Part shown: positions 15,766 to 23,587 of the stretch, in pieces
Layout of the letters: each line of letters starts with the position of its first letter
Numbering within the stretch: the first letter of the stretch is position 1
Origin: Comamonadaceae bacterium
Lineage (GTDB): Bacteria > Pseudomonadota > Gammaproteobacteria > Burkholderiales > Burkholderiaceae_C
Direction: 5' to 3'
Assembly: GCA_027488735.1 (NCBI GenBank)
Contig: JAIYBB010000004.1
Span: 372,001-436,000, forward strand
Length of the DNA: 64,000 bases
The notes under the pieces: generated by a model
The model's database searches: none
What the model was told of the DNA's origin: nothing
Seen by the model: only the letters and a program-made list of their open reading frames with translations
Made by a program: the position numbers and the translations under genes

Positions 15766-16695
15766 ATGACATCCTCTGAAAATGCAATGACCCCTCCCCC
15801 TTTGCCCGTGATGGGCACATGTGCCCTGCCCCATTTGGGGGTGATCGCTGCGCGCGGCGAAGATGCCGCCCATTTTTTGCACAACCAATTGACACAAGAC
15901 TTTGCACTGCTTGATATGCAGCATGCCCGACTGGCCGCATTTTGTAATGCAAAGGGCCGCATGCAAGCCAGCATGCTGGGCTGGAAAACCTCGGCTGAAG
16001 AAGTGCTGTTGGTGATGCGGGCTGATTTACTGCCGCAAACCCTCAAACGTTTGAGCATGTTTGTGTTGCGCGCCAAGGTTAAGCTGAGTGATGCAACTGC
16101 AGAATGGACATTACAAGGACGTTTGGTACCGGACACTGAAACTTCTCTGCCTTGGCAGTTAAACCACGACAACGCTGTGTGGTCAGTGCAGCTTTACCCG
16201 TCTGCAGGCGCTTCTCGCAGTTTGGTTCTGTCACCTGTGAATACGCAGACACATGATGCAGTTTTGTCGCTGGATGATTGGTTGCTGTCCGAAGTGCTCA
16301 GCGGTGTCGGTGATGTGCAAGCCGCCACCTTCGAAGCCTTTGTGCCGCAAATGTTGAATTACGAATCGGTAGACGGCGTGAATTTCAAAAAAGGTTGCTA
16401 CCCTGGGCAAGAAGTGGTGGCGCGTAGTCAATTCAGAGGCACTTTAAAGCGACGCACTTATGTGGCCAGCAGTTCGCAGCCCTTGCAAGCAGGTCAAGAA
16501 ATTTTCAATTCCAATGACGCGACTCAGCCTGCCGGTCAAGTGGTTCAAGCTGTGGCACACCCGCAGCATGGCAACTGGGCGTTGGTGTGTTTGCAGACTG
16601 CATCCACTGAAGCAGGTGATTTACATCCGGCAGACACGCCGGGCAGTGTGCTGACTTTGCACGCCCTGCCCTACGCATTGCGCGAAGATATTTGA
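15766..16695 (+). CDS. ygfZ: Folate-binding protein YgfZ (Fe-S cluster repair/assembly factor)
   Basis: A 309-residue GcvT-like protein. The diagnostic cysteine motif is present as KGCYPGQEVVARSQFRGTLKR, and the N-terminus shows AARGEDAAHFLHNQLTQD, typical of the family. YgfZ binds tetrahydrofolate and supports maturation or repair of certain [4Fe-4S] enzymes such as MiaB. It is transcribed away from mltG. Because only 12 bp separate the two ATGs, each gene's promoter must lie inside the other's coding region. It ends 10 bp before the convergent alcohol dehydrogenase stop. Confidence 0.93.
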   Translation: MTSSENAMTPPPLPVMGTCALPHLGVIAARGEDAAHFLHNQLTQDFALLDMQHARLAAFCNAKGRMQASMLGWKTSAEEVLLVMRADLLPQTLKRLSMFVLRAKVKLSDATAEWTLQGRLVPDTETSLPWQLNHDNAVWSVQLYPSAGASRSLVLSPVNTQTHDAVLSLDDWLLSEVLSGVGDVQAATFEAFVPQMLNYESVDGVNFKKGCYPGQEVVARSQFRGTLKRRTYVASSSQPLQAGQEIFNSNDATQPAGQVVQAVAHPQHGNWALVCLQTASTEAGDLHPADTPGSVLTLHALPYALREDI

Positions 16696-16705
16696 ACCAC
16701 GCTCT

Positions 16706-17854
16706 TCACATGGACGCTTGCAACATGGCGCGGTAATCGGCCACGCTGGCGTCACGCGGATTGGTTTTGTGTGAATGGTCAGCCAATGCGCCTTTGATGA
16801 TCTCGTCAAACTGCGCCTCGGTCACGCCCATGGCAGCCAAGCCGGAGGGCAAACCCAATGTGGCATTCATGTGCTTGATGGCATCACCCAAAGTTTTCGC
16901 CGGGTCATTGTCAGAGGTCAAACCCATGGCTTGCGCCATGCGTGCCAAGCGATTGTCTTTTTGCATGGATTCAGACCCTGCGTTGAATGCAATAACGGCG
17001 GGTAGAAACATGGCGTTCAAAGTGCCGTGGTGCAAACGCGGGTTGATGCCGCCCAGACTGTGGCTAAGCGAATGCACGCAACCCAAGCCTTTTTGAAACG
17101 CCAATGCGCCTTGCATGGATGCGCTCATCATTTGCAAGCGCGCATCCCGGTCTTGACCGTTGCGCGTGGCTTTTTCAATGTTGGCCCAACCGCGTTGCAA
17201 ACCATCTAACGCAATGCCGTCTGCCGGTGGATTGAAAGCGGCTGACATGAAGGTTTCCATGCAATGCGCGATCGCGTCCATGCCGGTAGCTGCGGTCATC
17301 AATGGCGGTAAACCCATCGTCAAGTCGGGGTCTAGCAGTGCAGCCTTGGGCACTAGATGCCAAGAATGGAAGCCGAGTTTGCGTCCGTCATCCACAATGA
17401 TGATGGCGCCGCGTGCCACCTCGCTGCCAGTACCAGCCGTGGTGGGAATCGCAATCAAGGGCAAGACTTTGTCGGTGATGCGCGGTGAACCGCCTTCAAT
17501 CGTTGCGTAAGTGGTCAGCGGGCCTGGGTGGGTGGCAGCAATCGCCACGCCTTTGGCACAGTCCATGGACGAACCACCGCCGATGGCGATCAAGCCGTCG
17601 CAGCGGTTGGCGGTGCACAAAGCGGTGGCCGCACGCACTGCGGCTTCGGTCGGGTTGGAAGGTGTGCCGTCAAATACCGTGCAAGTCACGCCGGGCAAAG
17701 CGTCAAGCGCTTGTTGCAGCAATCCCGCAGCTTTGATGCCCGCATCCGTCACGATCAACGGACGGCTGATGTGGTGTTTCTGGCACTCCTCGGCAAGACG
17801 CTTTAAAGCACCGGGTTCGATATGGATTTGGGTGATGTAGAGAATGCTGGACAT
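16706..17854 (-). CDS. Iron-containing (type III) alcohol dehydrogenase
   Basis: A 382-residue Fe-ADH. It has the cofactor motif GGGSSMDCAKG, the loop PTTAGTGSEV, and iron ligands in GMDAIAHCME (Asp and His), CVHSLSHSLGG and LHHGTLNAMF (the remaining histidines). It would interconvert an alcohol and an aldehyde or ketone with NAD(P) in the cytosol. The set of motifs is intact and the length normal. It is convergent with ygfZ and stands alone in its transcription unit, so context does not identify the substrate. Confidence 0.9.
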   Translation of the reverse strand: MSSILYITQIHIEPGALKRLAEECQKHHISRPLIVTDAGIKAAGLLQQALDALPGVTCTVFDGTPSNPTEAAVRAATALCTANRCDGLIAIGGGSSMDCAKGVAIAATHPGPLTTYATIEGGSPRITDKVLPLIAIPTTAGTGSEVARGAIIIVDDGRKLGFHSWHLVPKAALLDPDLTMGLPPLMTAATGMDAIAHCMETFMSAAFNPPADGIALDGLQRGWANIEKATRNGQDRDARLQMMSASMQGALAFQKGLGCVHSLSHSLGGINPRLHHGTLNAMFLPAVIAFNAGSESMQKDNRLARMAQAMGLTSDNDPAKTLGDAIKHMNATLGLPSGLAAMGVTEAQFDEIIKGALADHSHKTNPRDASVADYRAMLQASM

Positions 17855-17913
17855 GTGTTTGCTTCTAATGCGTTGTAGGATGCTGCGACTTTAACGGACT
17901 CCGGCAGACCTTT

Positions 17914-18771
17914 ATGCTCAAACAAGACTTTCGATTTTTCCACCCTTTGCGCGTGCGCTGGGTGGAAGTGGACATGCAAAAAATCGTGTTCAATGGCCAC
18001 TACCTGATGTACTTTGACACGGCGGTCGGCGATTACTGGCGTCACTTGGTGTTGCCCTATGAGCAAACCATGCATGAGCTCGGCGGCGACTTGTATGTGG
18101 TCAAGTCAAGCCTTGAATACAAAGCGTCAGCTGTGTATGACGATTTGCTGCACATCGGCATGCGCTGCCAGCGCATTGGCAATTCGTCCATCACTTTTCA
18201 AGCCTGTGCTTTCCTTGGCAACCAAGTGCTGGTGACAGGCGAACTGGTTTATGTGTATGCGGACCCGACCACACAAACTTCCAAACCGGTGCCGCAAGAA
18301 TTGCGCGATACCTTGCTTGGGTTCGAGCAAGGTGAAGCCATGGTCAAGTTGCAACTCGGCAGTTGGGGGGCTTTGAAAAATGTGGCGGGTGGATTACGCA
18401 ATGAAGTGTTTGTGCAAGAGCAAGGCGTGGATCAAGCGCTTGAATGGGATGAGCAAGATCCCTTGTGCGTGCACGCTGTGTTGCGTAACCGCATGGGCTT
18501 GACCGTGGCCACAGGGCGCTTGTTACCCGCGCTTGACGGAGTGTCCAAAATCGGCCGCATGGCGGTCAAGCGACAACTGCGTGGACTGAAACTCGGAGAC
18601 CAAGTGTTGACCGGTTTGCTTGAAGCTGCGCGCAAGCGTGGCGACCGTGAAGTCGTGCTGCATGCGCAATGCACTGCAGAAAATTTTTACCAGCGACAAG
18701 GGTTTACAAGACGCGGTGAGGTGTTTGTGGAAGCAGACATGGACCATGTTGAAATGGCCATCCGACTTTGA
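17914..18771 (+). CDS. Fusion protein: YbgC/FadM-type acyl-CoA thioesterase plus GNAT acetyltransferase
   Basis: A single 285-residue frame with two domains. Residues 1 to about 130 form a hot-dog thioesterase, seen in RVRWVEVDMQKIVFNGHYLMYFD (the D-x-x-x-x-V-x-N-x-x-Y pattern of the YbgC group). Residues from about 145 form an ElaA-like GNAT domain, with FVQEQGVDQALEWDEQD, GRLLP, RMAVKRQLRGLKLGDQVL (the acetyl-CoA loop) and HAQCTAENFYQRQGF. The first domain would hydrolyse short- or medium-chain acyl-CoA; the second would transfer an acetyl or acyl group. No linker stop or frameshift is visible. The gene is bracketed by convergent and divergent neighbours and is likely monocistronic. Confidence 0.82.
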   Translation: MLKQDFRFFHPLRVRWVEVDMQKIVFNGHYLMYFDTAVGDYWRHLVLPYEQTMHELGGDLYVVKSSLEYKASAVYDDLLHIGMRCQRIGNSSITFQACAFLGNQVLVTGELVYVYADPTTQTSKPVPQELRDTLLGFEQGEAMVKLQLGSWGALKNVAGGLRNEVFVQEQGVDQALEWDEQDPLCVHAVLRNRMGLTVATGRLLPALDGVSKIGRMAVKRQLRGLKLGDQVLTGLLEAARKRGDREVVLHAQCTAENFYQRQGFTRRGEVFVEADMDHVEMAIRL

Positions 18772-18782
18772 GATAACAAACG

Positions 18783-19865
18783 TCACAATGGCTTAACGAC
18801 GCTGGGGTCAGGCCGGTGCAACCATTGCGCCAATTCATCGGACAGTCTGCCGGACTCCGCAACTGCCGTCTGCCATACCTTGACGCGTCCTTCAAAATTA
18901 TCTTGGTAAGTTAGAAAATCACTTCGGTCAGGTAATTTGCCGTTGGGCAATGTTTTCACCCATTGCGGGTTGGGCGACAAAACAATGGTGGTGTCCAAAA
19001 AAGGTGTGGCCACATGTCTGCGGGTGAGTTTTTTATCTAACCATCCGGGCACCAGGTTTTTTTGGAAATGCGGGTAAAGCGTGAAACCTTTGACGGCCCG
19101 ATAATCCAAATGCAAGTGGTAATCGGTGATGCCGCCATCCCAATAAGCACCGCCAGGTGCACCATGGATGCCATTGACTGCTTTCAAAACAAACGGAATA
19201 GAGCAACTGGCTTGCACCGCGTCTAAAAAATTGTCTTCGGACAATGCAATTTGTTGCGTACTGTAATCATCTGTGTGAAAAGGCAGCGGTTGTGCATGAC
19301 CGAGGAATGCGGATGAAAACACCACGCGCTGCAACCACATACCCATGGCGCGGCGGTTGACGGCATTCGTCAGATAGGCACCTGCATAACCCAAGGCCGT
19401 GCGCAGGTTGGAGTCGGTTTGCAAGATGCCGCGACCGCGCGAGGTCATGACATGCAAACGGTAGCGCGGGTGCTGCAACACTTTGTGAATTCTGCCGTCG
19501 TAAAACCGGTGCAAGTTGGCAGAAAAATCGTCGCTGACTTGTTGTGCCGTCGGGCGTTTTTGTCCCGTTGACAGTTTGTAATTTTGGTGCACATAAGCTT
19601 CTTCCAAGGCCAGTAACTCAGCCCTTGGATTCGGCAAGCACGCAGTGGCCATGCGCCAGGCGCCAATGGATGCACCGACCAAATCGATGGGTTGGGTGCT
19701 GCGAGGCAACCACTGATCAAACAAATAACGGTCTATAGGTCCGAGTATCAAGCCCTTAGGACCGCCTGCCGCCCCGGGTATCACGCTGATGTCTTGGGGC
19801 TCGAGTCCGTTGGCTTTTATGTGCGTCAGCGCCAGCGGACCCGCGTGAATGCACAAAGCTTTCAT
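18783..19865 (-). CDS. Patatin-like phospholipase/acyl hydrolase
   Basis: A 360-residue patatin-domain protein. The oxyanion loop reads GAAGGPKGL, the nucleophile elbow GASIG with its central serine, and the dyad aspartate lies in YWDGGITDYH. These three elements are enough for a Ser-Asp acyl hydrolase. No signal peptide is obvious, so the enzyme is probably cytosolic or membrane-peripheral. It is the last gene of the catabolic block, 11 bp after the SDR, which suggests a role in releasing fatty acyl groups. Substrate unknown. Confidence 0.82.
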   Translation of the reverse strand: MKALCIHAGPLALTHIKANGLEPQDISVIPGAAGGPKGLILGPIDRYLFDQWLPRSTQPIDLVGASIGAWRMATACLPNPRAELLALEEAYVHQNYKLSTGQKRPTAQQVSDDFSANLHRFYDGRIHKVLQHPRYRLHVMTSRGRGILQTDSNLRTALGYAGAYLTNAVNRRAMGMWLQRVVFSSAFLGHAQPLPFHTDDYSTQQIALSEDNFLDAVQASCSIPFVLKAVNGIHGAPGGAYWDGGITDYHLHLDYRAVKGFTLYPHFQKNLVPGWLDKKLTRRHVATPFLDTTIVLSPNPQWVKTLPNGKLPDRSDFLTYQDNFEGRVKVWQTAVAESGRLSDELAQWLHRPDPSVVKPL

Positions 19866-19876
19866 GGATGAAAGAT

Positions 19877-20782
19877 TCAGTGCCCGCGCAAAGCTTGCTT
19901 CAATTGGATGCCTATGTCTGGCCGTTCGGCAAACGGGTCTGGTGGGTTGGTGCCAGCCACGATTGCGTCAAAACGTGTTTTCGCATTGCCCAAGGCTTTG
20001 GGATGGCTGTAAATATAAAACTGGTTCACGCGCATGGCATCGAACACCATTTGCGCGACTTGCGCCGCGCTGACTTTGCCACTGCTCACCGCTTTGTCGC
20101 TCATGGCCTGGCCGATGAGTTGACTTTGCGTGGGCTGTGTTGCGGCCAAATGTCCCGGGCGATTGCGTTCACTTTGGTTGATGCCAGTGGGCACAAAATA
20201 CGGGCACAACACACTGGCGCTTAGCTGGTCGGTGACCAGATTCAAATCTTGAAACAATGTTTCTGTCAGTGAAACAACGGCGTGTTTGGTGACGCTGTAA
20301 ATGCCCATGTTCGGCGGTGTCAGTAAACCGGCCATGCTGGCGGTGTTGACGATATGGCCTTGCCAATGCGGGTCCTGTTTGGCGGCTTCCAGCATCATCG
20401 GCGTGAACAAACGCACGCCGTGAATCACGCCCCACAGGTTCACACCCAGCAGCCATTCCCAGTCTTGCACCGAGTTTTCCCAGACCAGGCCACCGGCACC
20501 CACACCTGCGTTGTTGAACACAAAATGCGGTGCGCCAAAACGCTCTTTCACATCCTGAGCCAAGGCTTGCATGTCGTCAGCGTTAGACACATCGACCCGC
20601 TTGGCCATGACTTGCACACCGAGTGCTTTCATTTCATCGTGAGCGGTTTTGAGTGCGTCTTTTTGCACATCGACCAACACCAAGTTCATGCCGAGTGAGG
20701 CACCTATGCGCGCGCACTCCAAGCCGAAGCCCGAAGCGCCGCCAGTCAGCACTGCTGTTTTGCCTTTGAAATCCGTGATCAT
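19877..20782 (-). CDS. SDR-family oxidoreductase
   Basis: A 301-residue classical SDR with TGGASGFG (cofactor loop), NNAGVG, and the catalytic pattern of serine in NTASMAG and YSVTK. An extended C-terminus (from about residue 200) carries segments such as PYFVPTGINQSERN, as in SDRs that work on larger lipophilic alcohols. Its start overlaps the GST stop by 4 bp (20779-20782), and it precedes the patatin gene by 11 bp. It is probably one step of the acyl-chain or steroid-like catabolism coded here; the exact substrate is unknown. Confidence 0.85.
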   Translation of the reverse strand: MITDFKGKTAVLTGGASGFGLECARIGASLGMNLVLVDVQKDALKTAHDEMKALGVQVMAKRVDVSNADDMQALAQDVKERFGAPHFVFNNAGVGAGGLVWENSVQDWEWLLGVNLWGVIHGVRLFTPMMLEAAKQDPHWQGHIVNTASMAGLLTPPNMGIYSVTKHAVVSLTETLFQDLNLVTDQLSASVLCPYFVPTGINQSERNRPGHLAATQPTQSQLIGQAMSDKAVSSGKVSAAQVAQMVFDAMRVNQFYIYSHPKALGNAKTRFDAIVAGTNPPDPFAERPDIGIQLKQALRGH

Positions 20783-21705
20783 GCGTCTGCCTTTTTCATG
20801 ATGAAGCCCATGCGCGGGAAATGCACATGCACCGTGCCTGTGAGCGGGTCATTGCGCTCCAAGGTCAAGCGGGTGCGTGTGGCAGCAACGAGTTTGCCGG
20901 CGGTTGGCTCGGTGCCGAAACTGTCGGCGGCCACGGTCACTTGTGTGCCTAAAGGGAAACCGTGTTCGTCTTGGAAAACGTCATCTGTCAATGGCGCTGG
21001 CTGCGCTGCTTTGGCAACTTCAATAGCTTGCGCGGCTGAGATGGTTTGTTCTTGACCGTGAACAAAGGCTGCCATGCGATTGGCCCAGTCGCGCACCAGC
21101 GGTGTGGTGTCCAAAATGCTGTCGATCACAGGCACTTTGGCGATGGTGAACCATACGGAGTGGTAAACAGAAAAATCCGCCAGACAAGGTGTGTCGCCCA
21201 GCAAAAACGCATGGTCTTCCAACATGCTGGAAATGCGGCGCAAATGGCTTTTGTACATCGCGGTCGCATCAGCTGCTGGCATGCGCGCGCCGCCGCCTCG
21301 CATGGCTTTTCGGTCGTCGGCAAACATCTTGACCACATCTTCTGGCATGGTGGCCATCACATGTTGCGCACCTTTGGGTTGAAAGTTGTAGGCCATGGCC
21401 ACGGGAAACAGCAATGTGTCTGCCCATTGCGCCAGACTGCGCACCAAGCCTTTGGATGCGTTGTTGTAAAGCGAGGGTGTGGGCGCGATGTGCTCAAGCA
21501 CATCACAGATCAAAGCGGTGTCGCAGTAAATATCAGCGCCGATTTGCAGCACCGGTGTTTTGCGGTAGCCGCCGGTCAAAGGCATCAAATCCGGCTTGGG
21601 CATGACCATGGGAATATGCACGCCTTGCCAAGCGATGTTTTTGTAGCCAAAGATAAGCCGGATTTTTTCGGCAAACGGCGAGGTGGGGTAATGGTGAAGA
21701 ATCAT
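20779..21705 (-). CDS. Glutathione S-transferase family protein with extra C-terminal domain
   Basis: A 308-residue protein. Residues 1-80 form a thioredoxin-like GST N-domain (HHYPTSPFAEKIRL, then GGYRKTPVLQIGADIYCDTALICDVLE). Residues about 90-225 are the helical C-domain, with FLLGDTPCLADFSVYHS. A further 80 or so residues of beta-rich sequence follow (GFPLGTQVTVAADSFG, then LVAATRTRLTLERND, then VHVHFPRMGF). Ordinary GSTs stop at about 200-230 residues, so this is an extended form. It may act in detoxification or as an isomerase within the catabolic block. It starts 6 bp after the upstream reductase stop. Confidence 0.83.
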   Translation of the reverse strand: MILHHYPTSPFAEKIRLIFGYKNIAWQGVHIPMVMPKPDLMPLTGGYRKTPVLQIGADIYCDTALICDVLEHIAPTPSLYNNASKGLVRSLAQWADTLLFPVAMAYNFQPKGAQHVMATMPEDVVKMFADDRKAMRGGGARMPAADATAMYKSHLRRISSMLEDHAFLLGDTPCLADFSVYHSVWFTIAKVPVIDSILDTTPLVRDWANRMAAFVHGQEQTISAAQAIEVAKAAQPAPLTDDVFQDEHGFPLGTQVTVAADSFGTEPTAGKLVAATRTRLTLERNDPLTGTVHVHFPRMGFIMKKADA

Positions 21706-21711
21706 GGGGTA

Positions 21712-22725
21712 TCAGATTTTGACGACTTGCTTGCCGAAATTTTTGCCCTTGAGCAAACCGAAAAACGCCTCGGCTGCATTCTCCAAACCGTGTGCTACGG
21801 TTTCGCGTGGTTTGAATTTGCCTGTGCCGACAAGCTCACCGAGTTCTTTCAACGCCACCGGCCAATCGGTGGGATGTTCGCTGACGATGAAGCCTTGCAC
21901 CTTCATGCGGTTGACCAAAATCAATGAAGGATTGGCCATGGGAATCGGGTTGCCGTTGTAGCCGGAGATCATGCCGCAGACGGCAATGCTGCTGAATTGG
22001 TTCATGCGCAACATGACAGCATCAAGCACCATGCCACCGACGTTTTCAAAATGGCCATCGATGCCATCCGGACACACTTCTTTCAAGGCTTTGGACAACG
22101 ACAAATAATCGCTGTGCAGTTTGTAATCGATGCAGGCATCGAAGCCGAGTTCGTTGGTGACGTAATCGCATTTGTCCTTGCCGCCTGCGATACCAATGAC
22201 ACGGCAACCGCGTGCTTTGGCCAACGCACCGAATGCGCTTCCGACCGCGCCGCTGGCCGCACTGACCGTCAATGTTTGACCAGCCTTGGGTTCGATGATG
22301 CGCACCAAGCCGTGCCAAGCGGTCACGCCGGGCATACCAACCGCACCCAGGTAATGGCTGATAGGCACATGCTTGGTGGCAATTTTGCGCAGCATGCCGG
22401 GCGTGTTGGCGTCGACCACGCTGTAGGTTTGCCAGCCACCCATGCCTACCACTTTGTCACCGGCCGCAAAACCGAGGTGGCGACTCTCCACCACTTCGCC
22501 GACCGTGCCGCCGATCATCACGCTGTTGAGCGGTTGGGGCATGGTGTAGCTTTTCACATCGTTCATGCGACCGCGCATGTACGGATCAAGGCTGAGGTAT
22601 TCGTGTTTCACCAGTACTTGGTTGTCTTGCAAAGCCGGTGTGTCCAGTGTGAGCAATTGGAAGTTCTCTGCCAAGGGTTCACCCTTGGGGCGGCTGACCA
22701 AATGGATTTGCGGGTTGTGGGGCAT
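21712..22725 (-). CDS. NADP-dependent medium-chain reductase (CurA/prostaglandin reductase type)
   Basis: A 337-residue zinc-free MDR-family enzyme that would reduce an enone or enoyl double bond with NADPH. Signature blocks are LSLDPYMRGRMN, MIGGTVGEV, GMPGVTAWHGL, VSAASGAVGS (cofactor loop), DYVTNELGFDACIDYK and ENVGG. No zinc-binding cysteine set is present. A good ribosome site (AGGAGA) precedes ATG 22725. It sits between an SDR and a GST gene in the minus-strand block, consistent with processing of unsaturated acyl chains. Confidence 0.87.
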   Translation of the reverse strand: MPHNPQIHLVSRPKGEPLAENFQLLTLDTPALQDNQVLVKHEYLSLDPYMRGRMNDVKSYTMPQPLNSVMIGGTVGEVVESRHLGFAAGDKVVGMGGWQTYSVVDANTPGMLRKIATKHVPISHYLGAVGMPGVTAWHGLVRIIEPKAGQTLTVSAASGAVGSAFGALAKARGCRVIGIAGGKDKCDYVTNELGFDACIDYKLHSDYLSLSKALKEVCPDGIDGHFENVGGMVLDAVMLRMNQFSSIAVCGMISGYNGNPIPMANPSLILVNRMKVQGFIVSEHPTDWPVALKELGELVGTGKFKPRETVAHGLENAAEAFFGLLKGKNFGKQVVKI

Positions 22726-22768
22726 GTGTGTCTCCTGAAGTTTTGTTATGTGTAAGTGAATTAAAAAA

Positions 22769-23560
22769 TTAACCGCCTGAGATGCAACTCACGCCGCCAT
22801 CGACTGCCATCCATTGGCCTGTGATGTGCTTGCCCGCGTCAGAAGCAAATAGCAAAGCCAAGCCTTTGAGGTCTTCGTCGTCGCCTAATCTGCGCAAAGG
22901 TGCGTGTGCCGCCATGTTGTCTTCGCCCATGCTTTTCAACAAACCAGCGGTCATTTTGCTGGGGAAAAAGCCAGGGCAGATCGCGTTCACGCGTATGCCG
23001 TGTTCGCCCCACTCTCCTGCCAGCGCCCGCGTGAAATTGATGGCCGCTGCTTTGGAGGTGTTGTAGGCCAAGGTTTTCATGCCGCTCGGGTTGCCGCCAA
23101 GTCCAGCAATAGATGCCACGTTGATGATGCTGCCAGTGCGGCGTGGAATCATGCTGTGCTTGCCAATGTATTGGCTCAAAATGAAATAACCACGCACATT
23201 CAGGTTCATCACTTTGTCCCAAGCCTCTAGCGGATGGTCCTCTGCGGGGGCGCCCCAAGCGGCTCCGGCGTTGTTCACCAAAATATCCACATGACCGAAT
23301 GCCTTGAGTGTCTCTGCAGCCAAGCGGTGAATGTCTTTTTCATCCGCGCAATCAGCAGCGATCCATTGCACGTCAATGCCTGCGGCTTTGAGTTCGGCCG
23401 CAGAGGATTCAAGGTCGGCAGCCTTGCGTGAACTGAGCATGATGCGCGCGCCAGCCTCGCCCAGCGACTGCGCGAGTTGCAGCCCGAGCCCGCGCGAACC
23501 GCCGGTGACTAAAGCAGTCTTACCGGTCAAATCAAACAGTTGTTTCACAGTTCGTGTCAT
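22769..23560 (-). CDS. SDR-family oxidoreductase
   Basis: A 263-residue classical SDR with TGGSRGLG (cofactor loop), NNAGAAWG, a catalytic serine in NVASIAG and tyrosine-lysine in YNTSKAA. It ends in the usual VDGGVSCISGG, close to SDRs often labelled gluconate 5-dehydrogenase or 3-oxoacyl reductase-like. It begins 27 bp downstream of the acyl-CoA dehydrogenase stop and ends 43 bp before the MDR gene. A 3-hydroxyacyl or hydroxyl oxidation within the same pathway is likely but not proven. Confidence 0.87.
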   Translation of the reverse strand: MTRTVKQLFDLTGKTALVTGGSRGLGLQLAQSLGEAGARIMLSSRKAADLESSAAELKAAGIDVQWIAADCADEKDIHRLAAETLKAFGHVDILVNNAGAAWGAPAEDHPLEAWDKVMNLNVRGYFILSQYIGKHSMIPRRTGSIINVASIAGLGGNPSGMKTLAYNTSKAAAINFTRALAGEWGEHGIRVNAICPGFFPSKMTAGLLKSMGEDNMAAHAPLRRLGDDEDLKGLALLFASDAGKHITGQWMAVDGGVSCISGG

Positions 23561-23587
23561 GGTGTGTTTCCGTTCAAAAAAAAGGGA

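Noticed and set aside
21046..21927. 293-codon plus-strand frame opposite the GST and MDR genes
   Set aside because: It crosses two real genes on the other strand, has no motif and no plausible ribosome site.
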